From a virus: 20,168 bases of DNA. The translations under genes were made by a program, and so were the position numbers. Shown in pieces: positions 7,567 through 14,897 of the stretch (position 1 is its first letter; each line of letters starts with the position of its first letter). The stretch lies in the IMG/VR virus record IMGVR_UViG_3300047564_000025, positions 1-20,168 of that record. One strand, given 5' to 3'. The notes below the pieces were generated by a model, which searched no databases, was not told where the DNA came from, and worked only from the letters and a program-made list of their open reading frames with translations.

Positions 7567-8021
7567 TGGCTCATGTCCGCCAGCAGATCCGAAACGCCTT
7601 CGTGACTTCCCTGAAGTCCGGAGTCGGGCTTGTGTCCAAACGTGTTTTCGCCACGCGTGTCTACCCACTGACGCAGGCTAAGCTGCCTGCCATCACGGTC
7701 ACGGCTGGTGCGGAAACATCCGGACTGATGACGATGGGCGCGACAATGGGCGTCAAATCGCTTGATCGCACGGTTGAGATCACGGTCTCCATATATGAGA
7801 ATGCCACTGCATCGCTTGACAGCACGATTGATGCTATCGCGGTGCAGGTTGAAGAGGCTATCGGCGCGGACTTCACGCTAGGTGGCATTGCGAAGGAATC
7901 GGTGCTAACATCGACGAGCATCGACTTTTCTGGTGAGACTGAGCAGCCTGTTGGCATCGCAACGATGACTTTTGCTGTAAGGTATGTCACCAGTCTAACT
8001 GATGTCGAAACAGCCAAATAA
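7566..8021 (+). CDS. Tail terminator protein, gpU-like
   Basis: The 151-residue protein probably caps the tail tube at its head-proximal end and fixes final tail length. The pattern is typical of small tail terminators: N-terminal helix (AHVRQQIRNAFVTSLK), VFATRVYPLTQAKLPAITV, a central strand with DRTVEITVSIYENA, a helix SLDSTIDAIAVQVEEAI and a closing strand PVGIATMTFAVRYVTS. I use ATG 7566, which overlaps the FII-like stop and has GGAG 8 nt upstream; the in-frame GTG 7563 is a near-equivalent. Lambda has two genes (Z and U) here, whereas this window has one, so it could combine or replace those roles. The next gene follows after 14 nt. Confidence 0.72.
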   Translation: MAHVRQQIRNAFVTSLKSGVGLVSKRVFATRVYPLTQAKLPAITVTAGAETSGLMTMGATMGVKSLDRTVEITVSIYENATASLDSTIDAIAVQVEEAIGADFTLGGIAKESVLTSTSIDFSGETEQPVGIATMTFAVRYVTSLTDVETAK

Positions 8022-8035
8022 AGGAGGCTCCTGCT

Positions 8036-8428
8036 ATGGCTACGCACGCTGGCAGCGAAGGCACCGTCAAAGTCGGAGCCAACGCAATCGCCGAAATTCG
8101 GTCGTATTCGATTGAAGAATCGGCTGACACCCTTGAAGACACCTCGATGGGTGATAGCGCACGGACCTATAAGCCGTCGCTGACCACCTACACCGGGACG
8201 ATTGACGTTCTGTGGGACGAGACCGACACCACGGGCCAAGGCGCTCTGACCATCGGTGCCTCCGTCACGCTGAACCTCTATCCCGAGGGTTCGACCACTG
8301 GTGACATTTATTACACTGGCACCGCCATTGTGACGGGTCGCTCGATCTCGGCTTCGTATGACGGTCTGGTTGAGATGTCGATCAGCGTGCAAGGCACTGG
8401 CGCTCTGACGCAAGCGACGGCTTCCTAA
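8036..8428 (+). CDS. Major tail tube protein, gpV-like
   Basis: This 130-residue subunit would polymerise as hexameric rings into the tail tube. It shows the pattern common to siphophage tube proteins: a start rich in small residues (ATHAGSEGTVKVGANAIAEI), SYSIEESADTLEDTSMGDSA containing the acidic loop typical of the family, a beta block (YTGTIDVLWDET), and a final strand pair ending in LVEMSISVQGTGAL. Lambda gpV carries an extra C-terminal Ig-like domain (246 residues); here that domain is absent. AAGGAGG at 8021-8027 precedes the ATG by 8 nt and is one of the strongest ribosome sites in the window, as expected for an abundant structural protein. The stop overlaps the next gene as TAATG. 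Confidence 0.88.
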   Translation: MATHAGSEGTVKVGANAIAEIRSYSIEESADTLEDTSMGDSARTYKPSLTTYTGTIDVLWDETDTTGQGALTIGASVTLNLYPEGSTTGDIYYTGTAIVTGRSISASYDGLVEMSISVQGTGALTQATAS

Positions 8429-8772
8429 TGAGCCTGGCGAAGCGCATCGCAGCCAAGCGGGCTGACCAGCAACGTGGCTTCGTCGATGTCGAAGAATGGG
8501 GCGAGGGGGAAACTCCCCTTCGCCTCTTCTTCACGTCTGTGAGCGCACGGGACATCGAAAAGGTCCAGCGCAAGTACAAGGACTTTCTGACCAACACCTC
8601 CTTGGGTGCGATGGTCGAGATGGTCATTGAAAAGTGCGAAGACCAAAAGGGCGACAAGGCGTTCACCCTTGAGGATAAGCCGATCCTGATGGGTGAGGCT
8701 GTCGGCGTCATCGCCAAGGTGTTCGGCGCGGTCTTCAACGCGACGAGCATTGAGGATCACACAAAAAACTAA
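8428..8772 (+). CDS. Tail assembly chaperone G (zero-frame product)
   Basis: The 114-residue protein sits between tail tube and tape measure, as lambda G does. It begins with a basic stretch (SLAKRIAAKRADQQRGF), continues with a beta part (LRLFFTSVSARDIEKVQRKY) and ends in helices (GEAVGVIAKVFGAVFNATSI). G proteins coat the tape measure and recruit tube subunits during tail assembly, and are not part of the virion. The last three sense codons are ACA AAA AAC, directly before TAA, and form a -1 slippery heptamer in the correct register. A minor G-T fusion is therefore expected. Identification rests on position, size and the frameshift signal. Confidence 0.85.
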   Translation: MSLAKRIAAKRADQQRGFVDVEEWGEGETPLRLFFTSVSARDIEKVQRKYKDFLTNTSLGAMVEMVIEKCEDQKGDKAFTLEDKPILMGEAVGVIAKVFGAVFNATSIEDHTKN

Positions 8773-8933
8773 GAGGCGACCCATTCAGGCTCAACTTGGT
8801 GGCGCTGGCAGACAGGTTGGGCAAGACCATCTCGGAGATTGAGGAAATCTCGCTTGATGAGTATAATGAATGGGTGGCCTACTTTGCCGTCATGAAGGAG
8901 CGCGAGGAAAATGAGCGAAAGTCTCGTATTTGA
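8428..8933 (+). CDS. Tail assembly chaperone G-T, made by -1 ribosomal frameshift
   Basis: Slippage at 8763-8769 shifts translation to the -1 frame, resuming with CTA at 8769-8771 and running 54 codons to TGA at 8931-8933. This gives a fusion of about 168 residues. The T part reads DPFRLNLVALADRLGKTISE, then a helix with LDEYNEWVAYFAVMKEREE. This resembles T-like chaperone extensions (DUF4035-type) seen in other siphophages, and it is not a random frame. In lambda the rare gpGT is required for tail assembly: T binds tube subunits while G binds the tape measure. The fused gene overlaps the tape measure start by 23 nt. It fills what would otherwise look like an unexplained 138-nt gap. Confidence 0.88.
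8763..8769 (+). promoter_or_regulatory. Programmed -1 frameshift slippery heptamer A AAA AAC
   Basis: The heptamer AAAAAAC is read as A AAA AAC in the G frame and is followed at once by TAA. Both ribosomal tRNAs can re-pair one base back. A GAGGA (8752-8756) lies 6 nt upstream and could act as a Shine-Dalgarno-like stimulator, though that is closer than the 10-nt spacing known from E. coli dnaX. A possible 7-bp stem (8789-8795 with 8816-8822) starts 19 nt downstream, which is far for a classic stimulator. Confidence 0.88.
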
Positions 8934-10713
8934 CCTACGGGTCATCGACCGCGCCACGGCTCCCTTGAAGGCCGTTCAGGATCAGGTTACTCGCACTGCG
9001 GCTACGGTAAACGCGGCCACATCAAGTGTGAGGGGCTTCTCTCAGGCATCCGGCCTTGCCAACACAGCAACCCAGAAGTGGGCCAAGGGCGCTCTCCAGC
9101 AGGCGGGTTATCAGGTCGGTGACTTTGCAGTTCAGTTGGCCAACGGCACCAACGGCTTGCAAGCATTCGGCCAGCAGGCACCGCAGCTTCTGCAAATCTT
9201 CGGCCCGGCTGGTGCCGTGATCGGTGCAGTTGTCGCAGTCGTTGCAGCATTGGGCGTTGTTGCTCAGAAGTCTGGCCGTGAGATCGAAAACCTTGGTTCT
9301 GCCCTTGGCGTGCTTCAGGCACCAGTGTCTGCTGTTGTGGCATCTATAAAAGAGCTTGGGTCAATCATTGGGTCTGTTTTCGGCGGAATGTCTGGCCAGA
9401 TCGACACTATTCTTATATTTGTGGGCCTTCTCGCCCTGAGATTTGCCGCCTTAAAAGCTGCCGCTATAATCTCTGCGGCGGCTATTGCTGCAAGTGCAGC
9501 CGCCGCCCAATATTTGGCTTACCAGACAGTTTTGGCGGGAAGGGCTTTGGTGGCCAAAGAGGTCATCATGTTAAGACTGCAATTTGCGGCTATCAGTCTT
9601 ACAGGCACGCTAAAAGCGCTTGGTACGATGTTGCTAAGATTCGCTCCAGTTGCGGTCTTGCTTATTGTGGCCAAACTCATTGAAATGTTCCTTCACCTGA
9701 AGCAAGGCGCTGGCGGTTTTGGCGAGGCCATGAAGCTACTTGGCGACCTCGTCGGGGCTGTTTGGCAGGGCATGGTAGATAGCGCCAAAGCAATACCAGA
9801 TGCGCTTTCTGGGGTTTGGATGACCATCAAGGCTGGTTTTACCAGCATGGTTTCTGGACTTGTTGGGACTTGGTATAGTTTCTTGGAAACTATCGCTAGG
9901 TCTTCTGGAGAGGCTGGCCTTGATGACGTGAATAGTGCTGTTCTTGGGTCTCTGTCATCTGTCGGGCGGTTGCAAAACGATCTTGATAAAGCTTCGGAGA
10001 CGGCGCGAGGAGAAGCAAGCACGGCATTTGCATCTGCTGGCACCAAGATTTCGTCCGCATGGGGTGGGGTCACAGAGGCATTCGGGGCATTAAATGACGC
10101 TATGGCGGCTGGCACCACTGAGGTCAACATCTTCGGCGACGCATCGGCAGAAGCCGCAGGCAAGGCCGGGGGCGCGGCTAAGGCAGCAACTGAAGAATTG
10201 AACCGTCAGCAAGAAAACATGAAGGCCATCGCAGACACCATCCGCGACTCTTTCTCAGGTGCCTTCATGTCGATGGTTGACGGCACCAAATCGGTCAAGG
10301 ACGCCTTCCGCGACATGGCCCGCAATATCATCATGAAGCTCTATGAGGTTCTGGTGGTGCAGCGGCTGGTCAACGGCATCATGGGCTTTGTCGGCAAGGC
10401 TTTCCCTGCTCTGGCACCTGCCATTGCTGGTGCGAAGGCTATGGGCGGCCCTGTCACTGGCGGTCAGGCATACATGGTCGGTGAGCGTGGGCCAGAGCTT
10501 GTCGTGCCTTCGCGCAACGCGCAGGTCATCCCGAATAACCAACTCGGCGGCGGTGGCGTGACTGTTGTGCAGAACATCAATGTCTCCACGGGCGTGCAGC
10601 AGACCGTCCGGGCCGAGATCAAATCGCTGATGCCGCAGATCGCGGACAGCGCCAAGGCGGCTGTCTTGGATGCCAAGCGGCGCGGTGGCGCATATGGGGG
10701 AGCCTTCGCATAA
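8911..10713 (+). CDS. Tape measure protein
   Basis: This 600-residue protein would span the tail tube, set its length and help DNA pass into the host. It has a helical N-terminus (VIDRATAPLKAVQDQVTRTA), and the QVGDFAVQLANGTNGLQAFG and GQQAPQLLQIFGPAGAVIGA stretches common in lambda-type tape measures. It has three hydrophobic segments (about 99-119, 167-200, 236-262). A helical IADTIRDSFSGAFMSMVDGT region follows, and a C-terminus with GGQAYMVGERGPELVVPS. ATG 8911 overlaps the frameshifted T part by 23 nt and has GAGGA 2 nt and GAAGGAG 10 nt upstream. It is shorter than lambda gpH (853), so the tail should be shorter. Part of the gene has distinctly lower GC. Confidence 0.93.
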   Translation: MSESLVFDLRVIDRATAPLKAVQDQVTRTAATVNAATSSVRGFSQASGLANTATQKWAKGALQQAGYQVGDFAVQLANGTNGLQAFGQQAPQLLQIFGPAGAVIGAVVAVVAALGVVAQKSGREIENLGSALGVLQAPVSAVVASIKELGSIIGSVFGGMSGQIDTILIFVGLLALRFAALKAAAIISAAAIAASAAAAQYLAYQTVLAGRALVAKEVIMLRLQFAAISLTGTLKALGTMLLRFAPVAVLLIVAKLIEMFLHLKQGAGGFGEAMKLLGDLVGAVWQGMVDSAKAIPDALSGVWMTIKAGFTSMVSGLVGTWYSFLETIARSSGEAGLDDVNSAVLGSLSSVGRLQNDLDKASETARGEASTAFASAGTKISSAWGGVTEAFGALNDAMAAGTTEVNIFGDASAEAAGKAGGAAKAATEELNRQQENMKAIADTIRDSFSGAFMSMVDGTKSVKDAFRDMARNIIMKLYEVLVVQRLVNGIMGFVGKAFPALAPAIAGAKAMGGPVTGGQAYMVGERGPELVVPSRNAQVIPNNQLGGGGVTVVQNINVSTGVQQTVRAEIKSLMPQIADSAKAAVLDAKRRGGAYGGAFA

Positions 10714-11333
10714 TGGCCATCAGTTATCCTCTGGCGCTGCCGACACACACAGGCATCCGCAGCATCGAACTGCGGGCCACAAACGCGGTGGCCTACGCCA
10801 GAAGCCCGTTCACCTTCGCAGGACAGGCTTTCGCCTATTCTGGGCAGATGTGGCAGGCAGAGGTGACCCTTCCACCGATGAAGCGTGCAGACGCGGAACA
10901 GTGGGTCGCGTGGCTCATCAGCCTGCGCGGTCAGTTCGGCACGTTCTTGTTGGGTGACCCAATCGGCGGCACAGCACGCGGCACGCCGACCGGGACGCCG
11001 TTGGTCAATGGCGCAAACCAAACGGGCGGCACGCTGAACATCGACGGCGCGTCAAACAGCGTCACAGGATGGCTGAAGGCTGGCGACTATATCCAACTCG
11101 GCACGGGATCGTCTGCACGCCTGCACAAGGTTCTGCAAGACGCCAACAGCAACGGGTCTGGACAGGTATCTCTTGATCTCTGGCCGCACATCCGCACCGC
11201 GCCCGCCGACAACGCAGCCGTGACCGTGAGCAATGCCAAAGGCCTGTTCAGGCTGTCCAGCAACGAGCAGTCATGGTCGATCAATGAGGCCAGCATCTAC
11301 GGCCTGACCTTTGGCGCGATGGAGGCCGTCTGA
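10713..11333 (+). CDS. Tail-tip protein at the lambda M position, probably distal-tail-like
   Basis: The 206-residue protein follows the tape measure, with a TAATG stop/start overlap. It begins AISYPLALPTHTGIRSIELR and continues through FAYSGQMWQAEVTLPPMKRA and WVAWLISLRGQFGTFLLGDP, a pattern I associate with small tail proteins in alphaproteobacterial and Burkholderia siphophages. Residues about 105-175 (LNIDGASNSVTGWLKAGDYI, then LHKVLQDANSNGSGQVSLDL) look like an inserted beta module. It ends SWSINEASIYGLTFGAMEAV. Position and beta-rich character suggest a distal-tail (Dit) ring linking tube to hub. No catalytic motif is visible. The exact family is uncertain. Confidence 0.65.
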   Translation: MAISYPLALPTHTGIRSIELRATNAVAYARSPFTFAGQAFAYSGQMWQAEVTLPPMKRADAEQWVAWLISLRGQFGTFLLGDPIGGTARGTPTGTPLVNGANQTGGTLNIDGASNSVTGWLKAGDYIQLGTGSSARLHKVLQDANSNGSGQVSLDLWPHIRTAPADNAAVTVSNAKGLFRLSSNEQSWSINEASIYGLTFGAMEAV

Positions 11334-11923
11334 TGGCCCGCAGCGTTCCAGCCGCCATCCTGAGCGCACTGGCACAGCCAGAGGTGCAGCCGTTTTACGC
11401 GGTCGAGATGATGTTCGACACACGCAGCGGCACCGATGTTGACGGCAACGCGATAACCTACGGGCCGATCCGGCTGTGGACGGGTTACGGGGATCGCACC
11501 ATCGACGGCCAAACGTACCTCGGCGCGGGCGATCTTCTGGCCATCAGCGGGCTGGAGGAGGTCAACGACCTGTCGGCGAAGTCTGCCTCGATCACCGTCA
11601 GCGGCGTGCCTGTTGAGTTGGTCTCGCTGGCTCTGAAAGAGCCTTACCAGCGGCGCGATTGCCGGATCTTGTTCGGCGTCAGCAATGTTGATGACTTCGT
11701 GGAAGTGTTCGCCGGCAAGATGAACCAGATGCCGATCGAGGACAGCGGGGACGCATCCACAATCACGCTGACGGTCGAAAGCAAGATGGTTGAGTTGGGC
11801 CGGGCGCGCATCCGGCGTTACACCCACGAAAGCCATCAGGTGCGCCATTCTGGCGACACGTTCTTCAGCTTCGTGGCCGACATTCAGGACAAGGGCATCC
11901 CGTGGGGCCGGAAAGAGGATTAA
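11333..11923 (+). CDS. Tail-tip protein at the lambda L position
   Basis: The 196-residue protein starts in TGATG overlap with the previous stop. It opens MARSVPAAILSALAQPEVQP, then FYAVEMMFDT, LWTGYGDRTIDGQTYLGAGD and LEEVNDLSAKSASITVSGVP. This pattern of a substrate-like YxG(A)GDLL turn followed by a beta block recalls hub/tip proteins of the DUF2163 or gpL class, but I cannot fix the family. The tail ends in basic RARIRRYTHESHQVRHSGDT. There is no obvious cysteine cluster like the iron-sulphur site of lambda gpL. It probably contributes to the tail-tip hub under the J-like protein. Confidence 0.6.
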   Translation: MARSVPAAILSALAQPEVQPFYAVEMMFDTRSGTDVDGNAITYGPIRLWTGYGDRTIDGQTYLGAGDLLAISGLEEVNDLSAKSASITVSGVPVELVSLALKEPYQRRDCRILFGVSNVDDFVEVFAGKMNQMPIEDSGDASTITLTVESKMVELGRARIRRYTHESHQVRHSGDTFFSFVADIQDKGIPWGRKED

Positions 11924-12342
11924 AGGCTTTGCACGCATTTTTGCGTGAGGTCGGTGGCCGCCCGTTTGAATGGGGCGTCTGGGATTGCCTGATCTTCACC
12001 AACGCGGCTTTTCGCAGTATGCACGGAAAAGGATGGGCCGACGATTGGGTTGGCCGCTACATCGACGCAGGCCGCCTTCTGACGCGCATGGAACTTCGCC
12101 GCGAGTATGGACACCAAACAGTCGAGGACGCGCTGTGTGAGCGTCTTTCGCGGGCCTACGACATACCACCTCGCGGTGCTTTGGTTGTCGGTGGGCCTGA
12201 AGTAATCCAACCGGGTTACTTGGGCGTAGGATTCGGGATAGCCGTCGGGACAAGCGCTGCGTTCCTTTCTGCCAGCGGCGTGGTATACTCCCCCATCGAA
12301 AGCATCGACAGCGCATGGGTGAGGCACGATGACGCCGCTTAA
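11902..12342 (+). CDS. DUF6950-like tail-tip protein at the lambda K position
   Basis: The 146-residue product carries the HAFLREVGGRPFEWGVWDCL block near its start, including GRPFEWGVWDC, which is characteristic of the DUF6950 family. The Cys of WDC and the surrounding GRPF/WG pattern resemble the N-terminal catalytic region of NlpC/P60-CHAP-like peptidases, the class of the lambda K C-terminal domain. A cell-wall role during entry is therefore possible but unproved. The start is uncertain: GTG 11902 (used here) overlaps the previous gene by 22 nt, while TTG 11929 has AAGAGGA 9 nt upstream and begins just before the conserved block. The 3' end overlaps the J-like gene by 14 nt. Confidence 0.7.
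   Translation: MGPERGLKALHAFLREVGGRPFEWGVWDCLIFTNAAFRSMHGKGWADDWVGRYIDAGRLLTRMELRREYGHQTVEDALCERLSRAYDIPPRGALVVGGPEVIQPGYLGVGFGIAVGTSAAFLSASGVVYSPIESIDSAWVRHDDAA
12281..12289 (+). promoter_or_regulatory. Possible extended -10 promoter inside the K-position gene
   Basis: TGGTATACT matches the extended -10 form TGnTATAAT with one mismatch. It lies 40 nt before the J-like start. The region 17 bp upstream (GTTCCT) is a poor -35 match. It sits inside coding sequence, so it may be chance. Confidence 0.25.
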
Positions 12343-14887
12343 AAAGCTACTGACAGGCACGACGGCCCTTTCTCACCCGGCGCATTTGGTGCGTGATCCG
12401 GGGACCATTGGCGCGTTTCTTGTCAATGCTGTTGCTGGGGCCGGAACAGTCGCAGCTACCAGCTTTGCGGCGATGGCTGTCGGCTACATCGCCACCACCG
12501 TCGTCACATCTTGGGCGATGTCTGCCCTGACGCCGAAGCCCAATCTGGGATCGGCAATGCAAGGCACGCTGGTGAACGCCCGCGATCCGGCATCACCGCA
12601 GGAATACGTCTACGGCACTGTCCGCAAAGGCGGCATCGTGACCTACATTGAGGCCACCGGGGCGACCAACCAGTTCCTGCACATGATTATCTGTCTCGCC
12701 GGGCATGAGGTTTCGTCGATCGGCGACATCTACATCAATGACGAGGTTGTCACGCTGGACGGCAGCGGCTTCGTGACCAGCCAGAACTGGGCCAGCAAGG
12801 TTCGCATCAAAAAATACGACGGATCGCAGATCACAGCGCCCGCTGAACTTCTGGCAGAAAGCGCGCAGATCACGTCGGCCTTCGTCGGGCGCGGGATCGC
12901 TTATCTGTATGTCCGGCTTGAGTTCGATCAGGACGTGTTCCCGAATGGCGTGCCGATCTTCACGGCAGTTGTCAGCGGCAAAGAGGTCTATGACCCGCGC
13001 ACGACATCGACGGCTTTCTCACCCAACGCCGCGCTTTGCGTGCGCGATTACCTGACAGCCGAATACGGGTTCGACGACACTGGCATCGACGACACGGCGT
13101 TTTCTGCATCGGCCAACGTGTGCGACGAGAACGTCAGCTTGGCAGTCGGCGGCACGGAAAAGCGATACACCATGCACGGGGTGATCCGCGCTGACCAGAC
13201 GCCTGGAGATGTCTTGCAGCAGATGATGACAAGCTGCGCTGGCACGCTGTTCTGGGGCCAAGGCGCATGGCAGTTGAAGGTCGGCTACTACACGCCGCCC
13301 GTGAAGACATTCACGCTTGATGATCTGCGGAGTTCGATCTCGCTGCAAACGCGCCAATCGATGGCCGACGTTTTCAACGTGGTGCGCGGCACGTTTAACG
13401 ATGTAGCTCAAGACTACATCACGGTGGACTATCCGCAGGTGGACAGCGCGGTCTATCTGGCCGAGGACAACAATGTCGAGACGCCAATCGACCTGACCCT
13501 GCCGTTCACGACTTCGTCAGCCACCGCCCAGCGGATCGCCAAGCTGACGCTCAACCGTGGCCGTGAACAGATGACGCTGACGGCTGAGTTCGGCATGGCC
13601 GCTTTCGGCGTGCAGGTCGGCGACATCGTGGCATTCACGAACACTCGCTATGGCTGGACGGCCAAAGAGTTTGAGGTGGTCGGCTGGAACTTCTTTGCCA
13701 ATCAGGACGCGGGCGATCTGCGCGTGAGGCTGACCCTGCGCGAGACCTCGGAAGACGCCTTTGACTGGGATGCTGACGAACTGGCGATCATCTCCAACAA
13801 CTCCGGCCTGCCGTCGGCTTGGTATGTGGCCCCCATCGGCATCGGGCTGACGCAAGAGACGCGGATCATCTACGAAAAGATGACCAACGTCATCGTTGCC
13901 AACATCACGGCGGCTTCAGCGGCGACGGGCTTTGTCGAGCGCGTTGAGGTGCAGTTCAAAGAGCATTCGGCTACCGATTGGAACGCGGTCGGCTCTGGTT
14001 CTCCGGGTATCTATGACATTCTGGATGTCGGCGACGGCCTCTACGACGTGCGCGCTCGGGCTTACAACCATCTCGGTGTGCGTGGGTCTTGGGAACTGTA
14101 TGAGAACTTCCAAGTGTCAGGCACTATCAGCCCGCCGCAAAATGTGGCTGCTTTTCATGGACAAGTATACGGCGGCACCATCGCTCTGGAATGGACACCT
14201 GTCGGAGATCTTGATCTGTCTCATTACAAGATCCGATATGCGTTGGAGGAATCTGGGGCAACATATGCTAACGCCACGACGGCTGTGGACAAGGTTCCTC
14301 GGCCCGGTTCTAACGTGGTCATTCCGGCTCGTCCCGGCACCTACATGATCCGCGCCGTGGATAAGGGTGGCAACTCATCGCCAAACTACGCGTCTGTGGT
14401 GGTGCCAGAGGCTGCCTTCGAGACATTCACGAACACTCAGACGCTGACGGACTCGCCCACCTTCGCCGGCACCAAGACGAACTGCTCCGTGACATCTGGC
14501 GAGTTGCGAATCACCAGCGGCACGTCGGCGACCTATGAGATGTCGGCTGCCATCGACACCACGACGGCCCGCCGGGTTCGTGCTCGTTTGGATGTAAATA
14601 CGAACCGCTATGACCCGAATCTTGGCCTGTTTGATGCCTTGATCGGGGATTTCGACGCGCTTGCTGGCCTGTTTGATGATTTCACTGGCGGCACGAATGT
14701 GGCCGACACCGATGTCCTGCTCTACATCGCGGTTTCGCAGGACGGCTCAACCTATGCCGACTGGCAGTTGTTCAAAGGCGGCGATTTCTATGGCCGCGCT
14801 TTCAAGTTCAAGATTGAACTGAAGTCTGATACAAGTGGGGTGACGCCCAGCATCTCGGGCCTGACCGCCCGCGTCTGGTACAACTGA
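12329..14887 (+). CDS. Central tail-tip protein, lambda gpJ-like (host specificity)
   Basis: This 852-residue baseplate hub/tip protein closes the tail tube and probably contacts the host surface. The N-terminus has alanine-rich hydrophobic stretches (about 28-70). A long hub region follows with QEYVYGTVRKGGIVTYIEAT, VPIFTAVVSGKEVYD, RADQTPGDVLQQMMTSCAGT and GDIVAFTNTRYGWTAKEFEV, typical of J-like proteins. Two fibronectin-III-like domains follow (about 515-595 and 600-690; the second has IALEWTPVGDLDLSHYKIRY). Residues 767-787 are three tandem heptads of the form xFDxxxG. Lambda gpJ is longer (1132 residues). It starts at ATG 12329 with GAGG upstream, overlapping the previous gene by 14 nt. 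Confidence 0.9.
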   Translation: MTPLKKLLTGTTALSHPAHLVRDPGTIGAFLVNAVAGAGTVAATSFAAMAVGYIATTVVTSWAMSALTPKPNLGSAMQGTLVNARDPASPQEYVYGTVRKGGIVTYIEATGATNQFLHMIICLAGHEVSSIGDIYINDEVVTLDGSGFVTSQNWASKVRIKKYDGSQITAPAELLAESAQITSAFVGRGIAYLYVRLEFDQDVFPNGVPIFTAVVSGKEVYDPRTTSTAFSPNAALCVRDYLTAEYGFDDTGIDDTAFSASANVCDENVSLAVGGTEKRYTMHGVIRADQTPGDVLQQMMTSCAGTLFWGQGAWQLKVGYYTPPVKTFTLDDLRSSISLQTRQSMADVFNVVRGTFNDVAQDYITVDYPQVDSAVYLAEDNNVETPIDLTLPFTTSSATAQRIAKLTLNRGREQMTLTAEFGMAAFGVQVGDIVAFTNTRYGWTAKEFEVVGWNFFANQDAGDLRVRLTLRETSEDAFDWDADELAIISNNSGLPSAWYVAPIGIGLTQETRIIYEKMTNVIVANITAASAATGFVERVEVQFKEHSATDWNAVGSGSPGIYDILDVGDGLYDVRARAYNHLGVRGSWELYENFQVSGTISPPQNVAAFHGQVYGGTIALEWTPVGDLDLSHYKIRYALEESGATYANATTAVDKVPRPGSNVVIPARPGTYMIRAVDKGGNSSPNYASVVVPEAAFETFTNTQTLTDSPTFAGTKTNCSVTSGELRITSGTSATYEMSAAIDTTTARRVRARLDVNTNRYDPNLGLFDALIGDFDALAGLFDDFTGGTNVADTDVLLYIAVSQDGSTYADWQLFKGGDFYGRAFKFKIELKSDTSGVTPSISGLTARVWYN

Positions 14888-14897
14888 GGGGAACGAC

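Noticed and set aside
8769-8933. The T-like frame as an independent gene with its own start
   Set aside because: There is no ATG with a ribosome site near the start of the conserved part; the slippery heptamer in the correct register explains its expression better.
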